From positions 358,918 to 422,917 of the forward strand of contig NZ_RCZB01000004.1 in NCBI RefSeq assembly GCF_006438785.1: a stretch of DNA of 64,000 nucleotides, given 5' to 3'. How positions within the stretch are numbered: position 1 is the stretch's first letter; the number at the start of each line of letters is the position of its first letter. Shown piece after piece: positions 39,736-48,713 of this stretch. A program made the translations under genes and the position numbers. The notes beneath the pieces are model-generated. The model was not told the DNA's origin, searched no databases, and worked only from the letters and a program-made list of their open reading frames with translations. This stretch comes from Rhodanobacter glycinis. GTDB lineage: Bacteria; Pseudomonadota; Gammaproteobacteria; Xanthomonadales; Rhodanobacteraceae.

Positions 39736-39961
39736 ATCTGGCGCTCGGCGGTCTCAGGAACAGGGGGAATCCAGGATGACCGTGTTGCCGAGCGCCAGAA
39801 ACCGGTAGCTCCTGACGCAGACAGCGTTTCCGCTGCCGTAGACGTGGATCGATATTCACCGCAATTGCGTGAACACGGGGTGACTGAAAGGTGATTTTGT
39901 GTCGAGCCGCGGCAGCAGATGACGTGCTGCGTCAGTCGCGTGCTGTCGGCCCCAAAATCAC

Positions 39962-39977
39962 TGTGATGTGGATCACA
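39962..39977. promoter_or_regulatory. CRP/Clp-type operator
   Basis: TGTGA-TGTGGA-TCACA, a perfect match to the CRP consensus half-sites; xanthomonad Clp binds the same sequence. It lies 53-68 bp upstream of the 61-residue gene at 40030, a usual activator position. Regulation by Clp is inferred. Confidence 0.65.
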
Positions 39978-40029
39978 CATTGGCATGGCGGTTGCATCTA
40001 CCTCATCACCAACCACGATGGGGTACGTC

Positions 40030-40215
40030 ATGGACATGAGCTTCGATTTCCAACCGGTTTATCCGCACCACGATCTGCTGATCGAACTTGGTCAGGTCGA
40101 GATGGCCATCGACGGCCTGAGCGAGCGTGAAGACAACGAGCGTGGCGCGCTGCAGCCGGGTCTCGAGTCGCGCATGCAGAGCCTGCTCGAAGCGCTCGAT
40201 CATCTGGCCGTCTGA
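40030..40215 (+). CDS. Small hypothetical protein (61 aa)
   Basis: 61 residues starting MDMSFDFQPVYPHHDLLIEL; GATGGGG 6-12 nt upstream supports 40030, and an ATG at 40036 is possible. The sequence is helical and acidic (GQVEMAIDGLSEREDNERGA ... RMQSLLEALDHLAV) with no membrane segment or signal. Not recognised. The consensus CRP/Clp site upstream suggests it is a real regulated gene. It is convergent with pepN. Confidence 0.6.
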   Translation: MDMSFDFQPVYPHHDLLIELGQVEMAIDGLSEREDNERGALQPGLESRMQSLLEALDHLAV

Positions 40216-40307
40216 ATGAAACATCCTGTCTGCATGCGCGGGGTACCCCGCGCATGCAAGGACGATGCTTGACATCGCGCGCGCCCTGTCAGCGGCTGCA
40301 TCGCTGA

Positions 40308-42959
40308 TCAGTGATTGAGTACGCCGCCGATGATTTCGGCCAGGTTGCGGGAAAGCCCGTGATGCCCGGCCAGTTCCGCAATAGCCGCACGCGCGGCACC
40401 ACGACGTTGCGACTCCAGCCGCTGCCAGCCGTTGAACGCCGTCGCCAGTCGCGCCGCGACTTGTGGATTCAACGCATCAAGGGCGATCAACCGCTCGGCC
40501 AGTAGCCGGTAGCCGGCGCCATCGATCCGATGGAACCCACTCGGGTTGCCGCGCACGAACGCACCCAGCAGCGCCTGCACCCGATTCGGATTCTTCAGCG
40601 TGAACCCGGGGTCGCGCTCCAGCATCAGGACGCGCTCCGGCGCATCCTCGTCCGGTATCTGCGCCTGCACGGCAAACCACTTGTCCAGCGCCAGTGCGTT
40701 ATCCGCGTAACGCGTGCGGTAATCGAGCAGTGCCGATGCGGCCTGCGGGGCCTGGCCGCGCAGCAGCACGGTCAGTGCAGCGAGCCGGTCGGTCATGCCG
40801 GGTGCGTCGTGGTACTGGGCGGCAGCCAGTTCGCCTGCACGGGCGCGGTCGAGCAGATTCAGCAGCTCCAGCACGCGGCGCTTGAGCCGTCGGCGCGCCT
40901 GGCTGGTGGCATCCATGTCGATGGTGGTGTGCGCGGCCAGCGCCAGATAGCGCTGGTGCAGCGCCTCGGCGCCGAGGCGCTCGGCCAGCCGCAATTGCAG
41001 GCGCTGGCGCAAATGGTGGATGTGCTGCGGATCGATCGCCGTTTCGCGCTCGGCCAGCTCGACCTCGCCCGGTGGGGTCAGCAGATCGGCCAGCAGCGCG
41101 TCGTCGATGCCATGACTATCGAACAGCAGCGCCAGCGCAGCACACCAGGCCTGCAGGGCGTCAGCGGACGCACCGTCACGCAGATCTTCGTAGGCGCGAG
41201 CGGCCAGTTGCTGGCCGGCTTCCCAGCGATTGAAGCCGTCGACATCGTGACCCAGCAGCAGCGCCAGTTCGCCCGGCGTGTAATCGCACTCCAGAATCAC
41301 CGGCGCGGAGAATCCTCGCAACAGGGACGGCACCGGCGACGATGCGACGTTGCCGAATACGAATCGCTGCTCCACCTGGGCCAGCACCACCACGAGTTCG
41401 GTGATGCCTTCGGACGTCTGGCCATCCAGATGCAGCGGCAGCATGCCGCCATCGCGATCAAACAACGCCAGCTTGACCGGTATCGGCAGTGCCGGCCGGG
41501 GCTCGGCTCCGGCTGTGCCCGGCGCGTGCTGCGCGAGCGTCAGCGTGTATTCCTGCCGGACCGCATCGTAGCGGCCATGCGCCTTCAGCCGCGGCGTGCC
41601 GGCCTGACCGTACCAGGCCAGGTACGGCATCAGGTCAGTGCCATTGGCATCGCCCAGCGCCCCCAGAAAATCCTCCAGCGTGGCGGCGTGCCCGTCGTTG
41701 CGCTCGAAGTAGAGATCCATGCCGCGGCGAAAGCCGGCCCGGCCCAGGGCGCCGGCCAGCATGCGCACCAGCTCGGAACCCTTCTCGTACACCGTAGCGG
41801 TATAGAAGTTGTTGATCTCGCTGTACTGCGCCGGGCGTACCGGATGCGCCAGCGGGCCGGCGTCTTCCGGGAACTGCGCGCGGCGCAGCAGCGAAACATC
41901 CTCGATGCGTTTCAGCGGCGCAGAGTTCATATCGGCCGAGAAGCTCTGCTCGCGGAACACCGTGAGCCCTTCCTTCAGTGACAGCTGGAACCAGTCGCGG
42001 CAGGTCACCCGGTTGCCGCTCCAGTTGTGGAAGTACTCGTGCGCGACCACTGCCTCGACATGACGATATTCGTCGTCCGTGGTCGAGTCCGGGTCGGCCA
42101 GCAGACACTTCGCGTTGAAGATGTTGAGGCCCTTGTTCTCCATTGCGCCCATGTTGAAATCATGCGTGGCAACAACGTGGAACACGTCTAGGTCGTAGTT
42201 GCGGCCATACGCCTGCTCGTCCCAGCGCATCGAGCGTTCCAGTGCGTCCATCGCGTAGCCGCAGCGCCCGATGGCGTCCGCTTCGGCCCAGATCTTCAGT
42301 TGCACGGCGCGGCCGTCGGCGGTGACGTAGTCGCGCTCGATCTTTTCCAGCCGACCGGCGACCAGCGCGAACAGATAGCTGGGTTTCGGGTGTGGATCGA
42401 CGAAGCGCGCCCAGTGCCGGCCGCCCTCCAGTTCACCGCTGCCATCGGGATTGCCGCCGGCCAGCAGCACCGGAAAGCGCGCGCGATCGGCTCGCAGGGT
42501 CACGCTGTAGCGCGACTGCACGTCGGGCCGGTCGGGAAAGAACGTGATGTGGCGAAAACCTTCGGCTTCGCACTGGGTCAGCAGAAAACCCGTCTCGTGC
42601 GATCCGGAGAGGTACAAGCCTTCCAGCGCGGTATTCGCCGCCGGGCGCAACCGCACGCGGGTTTCCAGCACGCTGCCATCGCGGGCGCCATCGACCTCCA
42701 GCACATTGCCGGTGTAGCGGTACGCGGTGGCCGGCAGTGGCACGCCATCGAGCGCGATCGACAGCAACTGCAGGTTTTCGCCGTCCAGCCGCAGCGGCAG
42801 GTTCTGTGAAGCGTCGCGCCGCAGCAGCAAGCGCGCGGATAGTTCGGTGGCCTCGATGCCGAGGTCGAAATCGAGCTCGACCGTCTCGACCCGCCAGGCG
42901 GGTGCGCGGTAATCACGCAGACGGATCAGCGCAGGGGTTTGCTCTGGGAGGACGTGCAT
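40308..42959 (-). CDS. pepN: Aminopeptidase N (M1 family)
   Basis: 883 residues from the ATG at 42959 (MHVLPEQTPALIRL). The exopeptidase motif GAMEN and the zinc site HEYFHNW (His307, Glu308, His311, with the downstream Glu in LKEGLTVFREQ) are intact. Length and C-terminal helical domain match the bacterial PepN group. It is a broad-specificity cytosolic aminopeptidase. Divergent from the aldose-1-epimerase-like gene with a 65-bp gap. Confidence 0.97.
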   Translation of the reverse strand: MHVLPEQTPALIRLRDYRAPAWRVETVELDFDLGIEATELSARLLLRRDASQNLPLRLDGENLQLLSIALDGVPLPATAYRYTGNVLEVDGARDGSVLETRVRLRPAANTALEGLYLSGSHETGFLLTQCEAEGFRHITFFPDRPDVQSRYSVTLRADRARFPVLLAGGNPDGSGELEGGRHWARFVDPHPKPSYLFALVAGRLEKIERDYVTADGRAVQLKIWAEADAIGRCGYAMDALERSMRWDEQAYGRNYDLDVFHVVATHDFNMGAMENKGLNIFNAKCLLADPDSTTDDEYRHVEAVVAHEYFHNWSGNRVTCRDWFQLSLKEGLTVFREQSFSADMNSAPLKRIEDVSLLRRAQFPEDAGPLAHPVRPAQYSEINNFYTATVYEKGSELVRMLAGALGRAGFRRGMDLYFERNDGHAATLEDFLGALGDANGTDLMPYLAWYGQAGTPRLKAHGRYDAVRQEYTLTLAQHAPGTAGAEPRPALPIPVKLALFDRDGGMLPLHLDGQTSEGITELVVVLAQVEQRFVFGNVASSPVPSLLRGFSAPVILECDYTPGELALLLGHDVDGFNRWEAGQQLAARAYEDLRDGASADALQAWCAALALLFDSHGIDDALLADLLTPPGEVELAERETAIDPQHIHHLRQRLQLRLAERLGAEALHQRYLALAAHTTIDMDATSQARRRLKRRVLELLNLLDRARAGELAAAQYHDAPGMTDRLAALTVLLRGQAPQAASALLDYRTRYADNALALDKWFAVQAQIPDEDAPERVLMLERDPGFTLKNPNRVQALLGAFVRGNPSGFHRIDGAGYRLLAERLIALDALNPQVAARLATAFNGWQRLESQRRGAARAAIAELAGHHGLSRNLAEIIGGVLNH

Positions 42960-43024
42960 GGGGACGGCATTGGGGTGGGAACTGATGAGGTTAACATGGG
43001 CCGATTCAACGGCAGGAGAATCCC

Positions 43025-44038
43025 ATGGCGACATCGAGCGCTCCGCGCTACGGCGCCGAACGGGCCCGGTTGGGCGATCAGGCCATCGTGGTGCTGACCG
43101 ACCACACCGGCCAACGGCGCGTCCGCATTGCACAGCACGGCGCGGCCCTGCTCGGTTTCGAGGTGCCACTGGGCGCGGCCACGCAGGATCTTGCCGACGG
43201 CTATCGCGATGCGGCCGAGGTGACCAGTCGCGCGGGCTCACGCTTCGCGATCATGGCGCCATTTGCCGGGCGCATCGCCGACGCGCGCTATGACTTCGAT
43301 GGTCACGTGCAGGATCTGCAACCGGGCGTCACTGGTGCCGAACGCGCCAGCCGGCATGGCTTCGTGCGTGACGTGGATTTCGACGTCATCGCATTGGTGG
43401 CCGACGAGGGGCGTGCGCAGGTGACGCTGGGCACCACGGAAATCCGTCCGCAGGCGGGCTATCCGCATGCGATCGATCTCGAGGCGACGTTCACCCTCGA
43501 TGCCGCCGGCCTCACCCTTGAAGCATGCATGCGCAATGTCGGCGACCGCGCCGCGCCGTGCTTCTTCGGCTGGCATCCGTACTTCCGACTGGCCGACGGT
43601 CTGGTCGATGGCTGGCAACTGCAGATTCCCGCGCAGACGCTGATCCGTACCGGCGCCGACCTGATCGCGCTACCCGGCGCGGCTGCATATGTGGCGCTGG
43701 ACGATGCGCCGGCACTCGATTTTCGCGAATCGCGACGGCTCGGCGACAGCATCCTCGATCAGGGCTACACCGACCTGGAGGCGGATGCGGACGGCCGCAT
43801 CCGCACCCGCCTGCGCGATCCGTCCAGCGGTCTTGGCATCGCGGTGTGGCAGGAGCGTGGCGTGATGCACGCGTTCACCGCCGACACGGTGAGTCGCAAC
43901 GCACGCCGGGCGATCGCGCTGGAACCGATGGAGTGCATGGCGAACGCCTTCAACCGCCCCGATTGCGCCCAGGCGGTCCGGCTGGAGCCGGGTGCCGAAC
44001 GCCGTTTCCGTTGTGGTGTGGAGGTCGAGTTGTCATGA
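43025..44038 (+). CDS. Aldose 1-epimerase-like protein (GalM family)
   Basis: 337 residues, with AGGAGA upstream of the ATG. The beta-sandwich mutarotase signature includes SRFAIMAPFAGRIADARYDF, HGFVRDVDFDV (catalytic His region), FFGWHPYFRL (second His) and a C-terminal ALEPMECMANAFNRPD with the likely catalytic Glu. It would interconvert anomers of a hexose. Its stop overlaps the start of the downstream dehydratase gene (ATGA). Confidence 0.88.
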   Translation: MATSSAPRYGAERARLGDQAIVVLTDHTGQRRVRIAQHGAALLGFEVPLGAATQDLADGYRDAAEVTSRAGSRFAIMAPFAGRIADARYDFDGHVQDLQPGVTGAERASRHGFVRDVDFDVIALVADEGRAQVTLGTTEIRPQAGYPHAIDLEATFTLDAAGLTLEACMRNVGDRAAPCFFGWHPYFRLADGLVDGWQLQIPAQTLIRTGADLIALPGAAAYVALDDAPALDFRESRRLGDSILDQGYTDLEADADGRIRTRLRDPSSGLGIAVWQERGVMHAFTADTVSRNARRAIALEPMECMANAFNRPDCAQAVRLEPGAERRFRCGVEVELS

Positions 44039-45024
44039 GTACACAACCTGTGAGTACGCAACCTATGAATGCCGTGATGGATGTCCTGCCGGATTTCGAA
44101 CAGATCCGCGATGCTGCCGCACGCATCGCGCCGCATGCACGGGTGACGCCGGTGCTGCGCAGTGCGGCACTGGATACGCTCAGCGGCGCCGAGCTGTATT
44201 TCAAATGCGAACACCTGCAACGCGGCGGCGCGTTCAAGTTTCGCGGTGCCTGCAATGCAGTGTGGGCATTGACTGACGAACAGGCCGCACACGGCGTGGT
44301 CACACATTCCTCCGGCAACCACGGCAACGCGCTGGCACTCGCTGCAGCGACACGCGGTATCGCTGCGCACGTGGTGGTGCCCGAAGGCGCAGTGCGCGCC
44401 AAGGTCGAGGCGATCGAACGTGCCGGCGCGATCCTGCACCGCTGCGCACCGACCCAGGCCGCCCGCGAGGCAATGGCCGCCGAGGTGCAGCGCGCTACCG
44501 GTGCGGTGATGGTGCATCCGTACGCCGATACCCGGGTGATGGCCGGGCAGGGCACGCTGGCACTGGAACTGTTGCAGCAGGTGAGTGGCCTGACAGCGTT
44601 GATCACCCCGGTCGGTGGCGGCGGCCTGGCCAGCGGCGTGGCGATTGCCGCGCATGCGATCGATCCGGCGCTGTCGCTGTTCGGCGCCGAGCCGCAGGGC
44701 GCCGACGATGCCGCGCGGTCACTGGCGCAGGCTGTGCGAGTCACCACGGTGGTGCCCGACACGGTATGCGACGGCCTGCGCGCCTTGGTCGGCGAACGCA
44801 ATCTCGACGCGCTGCGCACGCATCGGGTCGAAGTGATCACGGTCACCGACGCAGAAACCATTGCCGCGATGCAGCTGCTCTGGTCGGAACTGAAGCAGGT
44901 AGTCGAAGTGTCCAGCGCCACCGTGCTGGCGACGATCCTCAAGCAACCTGAACGCTTCGCCGGCCGCCGCATCGGCGTGGTACTGACCGGCGGCAACGTG
45001 GATCTTCGGGCACTGCCGTGGTGA
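44035..45024 (+). CDS. PLP-dependent threonine/serine dehydratase family protein
   Basis: 329 residues from the ATG that overlaps the preceding stop; an ATG at 44065 (MNAVMDVLPDFEQI) is also possible. The PLP lysine is in FKFRGACNAV, the substrate loop is THSSGNHGNALALAA, and the phosphate-binding Gly-rich loop is PVGGGGLASG. Fold type II, similar to threonine dehydratase catabolic forms and serine racemases; no ACT domain. The exact substrate is uncertain. Confidence 0.88.
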   Translation: MSTQPVSTQPMNAVMDVLPDFEQIRDAAARIAPHARVTPVLRSAALDTLSGAELYFKCEHLQRGGAFKFRGACNAVWALTDEQAAHGVVTHSSGNHGNALALAAATRGIAAHVVVPEGAVRAKVEAIERAGAILHRCAPTQAAREAMAAEVQRATGAVMVHPYADTRVMAGQGTLALELLQQVSGLTALITPVGGGGLASGVAIAAHAIDPALSLFGAEPQGADDAARSLAQAVRVTTVVPDTVCDGLRALVGERNLDALRTHRVEVITVTDAETIAAMQLLWSELKQVVEVSSATVLATILKQPERFAGRRIGVVLTGGNVDLRALPW

Positions 45025-45030
45025 ACAAAT

Positions 45031-45918
45031 TCAGCCGCGGCGGCGCGCGCCGACGCCGCTGACCGCGGCCAGGCCCAGCAGCACGAACACGATGCCGAGC
45101 AGCTCCATCATCGATGGCTGCTCATGCAGGATCAGCCACGCCAGCAGCACGCTGACGATCGGCACGCCGAGGCTGGACACGCTGGCCACCGTGGTCGACA
45201 GCCGCTGCAGCACGATCGACCACAGCCACCACGCCAGGCTCGACGCCAGCACCGCGCTGTAGGCCAGTGCACCGATGAACGGCCAGTCCCACTCGATCGA
45301 ACGCTGCGGCACCGCCAGCGTGACGAGGCCAAGCGCGATCCCACCGGCCAGCATCTGCCACGCGGTGAGGTTGAGCACCGACGGCGCATGCCGGCGAAAC
45401 ATGCGCTTGCTGAGCACGGTGCCGGCCGCCCACGCGACACCGCCGGCCAGCGCCAGCGTGGTGCTCAGCATGCTGCCCATGGCATGCCATGGTTCGATGA
45501 TGCACAGCAGTCCGATCGCGGCCAGCGCCAGCCCGAGCCAGTGCTGCACAGTGGGCCGGTCGCCCAGCAGCAGCCACGCCAGCAGCACCGCCCAGAACGG
45601 CATGGTGTACGCCAGCAATGCGACATGGCCGGCCCCACCATCGAGCAGTGCCCACTGCTCCAGTCCCTGGAACGCGGCGGTCTGGCACAGGCCGATCAGG
45701 ATCGTCGGCAGCAGCGGCGGTGGCCGCAGCGACTGTCGCGACAGCAGCAGCGCCGCAAACAGCACGGCCGCACCGATCAGGTAACGCAGCGCGGCGAAAT
45801 CGAACGGCCCGGCATGCGCCAGCACCTGCTTCATCACGATCCAGCTGTAGGCCCAGATCAGGATGGTGGCGAGCAGCGCAAACAGCGCGCCGCGCGATGG
45901 CTGGGAAGAAGGCGACAT
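45031..45918 (-). CDS. EamA/DMT-family transporter
   Basis: 295 residues with ten hydrophobic helices in two EamA repeats (WAYSWIVMKQVLAHAGPFDFAALRY; LAGGVAWAAGTVLSKRMFRRH). Family members export amino acids, purines and other metabolites across the inner membrane; the substrate is unknown. Convergent with the dehydratase gene (6-nt gap). Confidence 0.9.
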   Translation of the reverse strand: MSPSSQPSRGALFALLATILIWAYSWIVMKQVLAHAGPFDFAALRYLIGAAVLFAALLLSRQSLRPPPLLPTILIGLCQTAAFQGLEQWALLDGGAGHVALLAYTMPFWAVLLAWLLLGDRPTVQHWLGLALAAIGLLCIIEPWHAMGSMLSTTLALAGGVAWAAGTVLSKRMFRRHAPSVLNLTAWQMLAGGIALGLVTLAVPQRSIEWDWPFIGALAYSAVLASSLAWWLWSIVLQRLSTTVASVSSLGVPIVSVLLAWLILHEQPSMMELLGIVFVLLGLAAVSGVGARRRG

Positions 45919-45996
45919 GGCGGGCCGGACGAGAGTGAGGCGACAAGTCTAGCGGTGTCCGCTACGGTGTGCGGCACCGCATGACCGGACCCTGCG

Positions 45997-46584
45997 ATGA
46001 CCAAGACCACCAACCTGCAACGCTGCCACTGGGCCACCGGCAGCGATGCCCTGATGTGCGACTACCACGACACCGAATGGGGCACGCCGCTGCACGACGA
46101 CCGCGCGCTGTTCGAATTCCTCTGCCTCGAAGGCGCGCAGGCGGGCCTGTCGTGGCGCACCGTGCTGGCCAAGCGCGAGAACTATCGCAAGGCCTTCCAC
46201 CGCTTCGAGATCGCCCGCGTCGCCGCGATGAAGGATCGCGAACTGGAAAAGCTGCTGCTCGATCCCGGCATCATCCGCAACCGGCTGAAGGTGACGGCCA
46301 CGCGCGACAACGCGATTGCCGCGCTCGATGTGATCAAGGAGTTTGGCAGTCTGGACGTCTATCTGTGGTCATTTGTCGACGGTAACCCGCTGGTCAATCG
46401 CTGGCGCGACAAGAGCGAGGTGCCGGCCAGCACCGAGCTGTCCGACCGCATGAGCAAGACGCTGAAGAAGCGTGGCTTTCGCTTCGTCGGCACCACGATC
46501 TGCTATTCGCTGCTGCAGGCGACCGGGATGATCAATGATCATCTGGTGGGATGTTTCCGGCACAAGGTCTGCGTGGGCAAATAG
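45997..46584 (+). CDS. tag: DNA-3-methyladenine glycosylase I
   Basis: 195 residues, full length. RCHWATGSDALMCDYHDTEWG, LEGAQAGLSWRTVLAKRENY and the C-terminal FVGTTICYSLLQATGMINDH are family motifs; the N-terminal Cys and C-terminal His/Cys residues that bind zinc in Tag are visible (C10, H23, ..., GCFRHKVC). It removes 3-methyladenine from alkylated DNA. Confidence 0.96.
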   Translation: MTKTTNLQRCHWATGSDALMCDYHDTEWGTPLHDDRALFEFLCLEGAQAGLSWRTVLAKRENYRKAFHRFEIARVAAMKDRELEKLLLDPGIIRNRLKVTATRDNAIAALDVIKEFGSLDVYLWSFVDGNPLVNRWRDKSEVPASTELSDRMSKTLKKRGFRFVGTTICYSLLQATGMINDHLVGCFRHKVCVGK

Positions 46585-46668
46585 GGTGCCGTCAACGTCG
46601 CGCGAAGAGTCGGCCCAGCTGCTGAGCGTGATTGTTGCTACTCCATGCACCGTTCCCGGAGATTCCCC

Positions 46669-47157
46669 ATGTCCATCATCAACCGCCAGCTCTGCCTGAA
46701 AACCCGCCCCGAAGGCCTGGTGCAGCGCGAGAATTTCGATCTGGTGGAAGAGGTCGTGTCCGAGCTTAAGGACGGCGAAGTACTGCTGCGCGTGCTGCAC
46801 ATGTCGATGGACCGACCAATCGCGTGTGGATGCGCGACATCCCGCAATACCTGCCACCGCTGGCGATCGGTGAGGTGATGCGTGCGCTCGGCCTGGGCCG
46901 CTTGGTGCAGTCGCGCTCAACGCGGTCCACTACGGCCTCACCGACATCGCCCCGCTGCAGGCCGGCGAAACCCTGGTGGTCGGCGGCGCCGAAAGTGCCG
47001 TTACCTGATCGACGAACTGGGTTTCGATGCTGCCGTCGATTACAAGGCTGCGGACTTCAAGCACCAGCTCAGGGCGGCCACGCCCGATGGCATGCACGTG
47101 AACTTCGAGAACGTGGGCGGCGAGGTGGATGGGGTCAGAGAGGCGTTCGTCTCCACC
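46669..47157 (+). pseudogene. Decayed NADP-dependent oxidoreductase (YncB/CurA-like MDR family)
   Basis: The start (MSIINRQLCLKTRPEGL … LLRVLHMSMD) is that of zinc-independent medium-chain NADP oxidoreductases. A frameshift near 46815 moves the homology (NRVWMRDIPQYLPPLAIGEVMRA) to another frame. Two further breaks follow, near 46912 and 46997, where NAVHYGLTDIAPLQAGETLVVGGA jumps to YLIDELGFDAAVDYKAADF; the cofactor-binding Rossmann segment between them is deleted. Only about 160 of about 335 residues remain, ending at the convergent epimerase gene. It cannot be functional. Confidence 0.85.
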
Positions 47158-48183
47158 CTAACCGGCCGGTGGCAGCGGTCTGCTTCCTGGAAGCATGGTC
47201 AACGACAGGTGCGCGTCGGTTATCGGTCCAACTTGAACATCGCCGGCGGCAATCAATGCCAAGACCGCTTCCTGTATGGCGGCCAAGCTCGTGTAGCGTG
47301 GCTGGTAACCGAGGCGACGGCGCGCCTTCTCCATGGACATGCACGAGCTTCGCGCGATGTGTTCCCAGGCTTGATCCGCCTGCTCGGGGGTCTGCCCGGT
47401 CTTCCATTCGTCGAAAGGCTGGAAGCGGATCTTCGGCTCCACTCCGAACCAGCGGAACATGGCCTCGGCGTAACCACGCAGGTTCAATGCTTTCTCCGCG
47501 ACGACATTGAACGCCTCCCCGACGGACGCAGACTGGTTGGCAATCGCCCGCATGACAAATTGCGCGATGTCATCCGCGTGCACGTGGTGGAGGGTTTCCA
47601 GCCCGTAGTTCGGCAGCGAGATTTCCTCGCCGCGTGCCATGCGCGAGAACACCTCGATGTCGACGTTGCCGCAGGGACCAATCGGGGTCCAGCCCGGCCC
47701 GACGATGTGACCTGGCCGGAACACCGTGGCCGGGAAACCGGTGCGGCGAGACTCGTGCAGCAACCACGCCTCGATGGCCGCCTTGTTGATGCCGTATTCG
47801 CCAAACGGATTGGGTGGGTCGTCTTCATCCGCCGGGATGGCCGCGTTATGGCCGTACACCCAGATGGTTCCGCAATGCAGGAAATGTTCGACCTTCCCGC
47901 GCAGGGCATGCACCAGGCTCTGCGTGCTGGGCAGGTCGAACGAGATCAGGTCGACGACGATGTCGGGGCGGAGCTCGACCACGCAGGAGGCGAATCTTCC
48001 CGATCGTTCTTCGGCCATCCGGTCCAGCGTGACCTGTTCCACGGATCGCCAGGCCGGGTGAGGGCGGTATTTTCTGGATTGGTCGCGGCTGATATTGACC
48101 ACGTCGTGTCCGTGTTCCACCAGTGCAGGGATCAGATAGGCGCCAATGTGTCCGCTGCCTCCGATGACGATGATTCGAGACAT
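47158..48183 (-). CDS. NAD-dependent epimerase/dehydratase (extended SDR)
   Basis: 341 residues. The Rossmann motif is IIVIGGSGHIGAYLIPALVE, followed by HCGTIWVYGH and the catalytic-like EYGINKAAIEAWL (Y-x-x-x-K as YGINK). VFRPGHIVGPGW and HHVHADDIAQFV are extended-SDR features. The final residues (SLTMLPGSRPLPPAG) lie where the oxidoreductase remnant ends, so the C-terminus may have been reshaped by that junction. Substrate unknown, probably a sugar nucleotide or lactone. Confidence 0.82.
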   Translation of the reverse strand: MSRIIVIGGSGHIGAYLIPALVEHGHDVVNISRDQSRKYRPHPAWRSVEQVTLDRMAEERSGRFASCVVELRPDIVVDLISFDLPSTQSLVHALRGKVEHFLHCGTIWVYGHNAAIPADEDDPPNPFGEYGINKAAIEAWLLHESRRTGFPATVFRPGHIVGPGWTPIGPCGNVDIEVFSRMARGEEISLPNYGLETLHHVHADDIAQFVMRAIANQSASVGEAFNVVAEKALNLRGYAEAMFRWFGVEPKIRFQPFDEWKTGQTPEQADQAWEHIARSSCMSMEKARRRLGYQPRYTSLAAIQEAVLALIAAGDVQVGPITDAHLSLTMLPGSRPLPPAG

Positions 48184-48713
48184 GGATTCTCCAGTTAGCC
48201 AGGCAAGTTAGCGCCATCACGGTGAGCCGCTGCCGTCCGCCACCGGCCTGCTGCGCCCGCTGAATCATCGCGCAATCGCACCGGCAAATGGCAGTCGCCG
48301 CCGACCTCGGGCATGTCATCCGGCCGTCGTCGCGCCGTGCCGGAACAGCAAGCGCCGGGCCGACGCGTGCATCTTGCCGGAGGCGTGGCGACACGGCGAT
48401 GCATCGCCATGGGCGAGGGCAAGCGCGGCCTCCGCCTCCACCGCCACTTCCGACCTCGAGCGTCATGGGCCGCTGGCGGCATGCAGGAGGGCGGGGCGGC
48501 TGTTCCGATCCTCGCGCTGTCCACAGGCCTCGAACACCGAAATGCTGCGCCGCAACCATGTCGGCTCCGATATGGCTGCGTGGAATAGGCAGATAACGCT
48601 CTTTATCAGCAACTTGCATGGATATGGCCGACGACTTTCTGTATGCGGCTCTGCAAGTTGACACCGGTGACAATGACTCGCAATCTGATGCCGTTCCGGT
48701 GCGGGGAGGCACA
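48184..48713. other. Intergenic/leader region upstream of the sugar operon
   Basis: No convincing gene. It is GC-rich between 48184 and 48540, and the promoter and operator of the sugar operon should be here. An imperfect palindrome at 48556-48575 is listed separately. An in-frame ATG at 48618 could extend the glucokinase by 32 residues but lacks a Shine-Dalgarno. Confidence 0.5.
48556..48575. promoter_or_regulatory. Imperfect palindrome, candidate operator of the sugar operon
   Basis: CCATGTCGG-CT-CCGATATGG, 8 of 9 positions symmetric with a central CT. Size and position (upstream of the first gene) suit a LacI-family operator, and a LacI-type gene closes the operon, but no binding data are possible here. 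Confidence 0.3.

Larger units (their letters stand above)
39431..40029. other. 599-bp intergenic region: two hairpins, a Clp-type operator, possible minus-strand remnant
   Basis: It holds two GC-rich terminator-like hairpins and a TGTGA-N6-TCACA operator (listed separately). On the minus strand a 33-codon open stretch ending about 39757 (…GNAVCVRSYRFLALGN…) runs up to the second hairpin but has no normal start codon. I see no convincing complete gene here. Confidence 0.6.

Noticed and set aside
39485..39859. Minus-strand frame between mnmG and the small gene
   Set aside because: It reads through both terminator hairpins and has no family resemblance.
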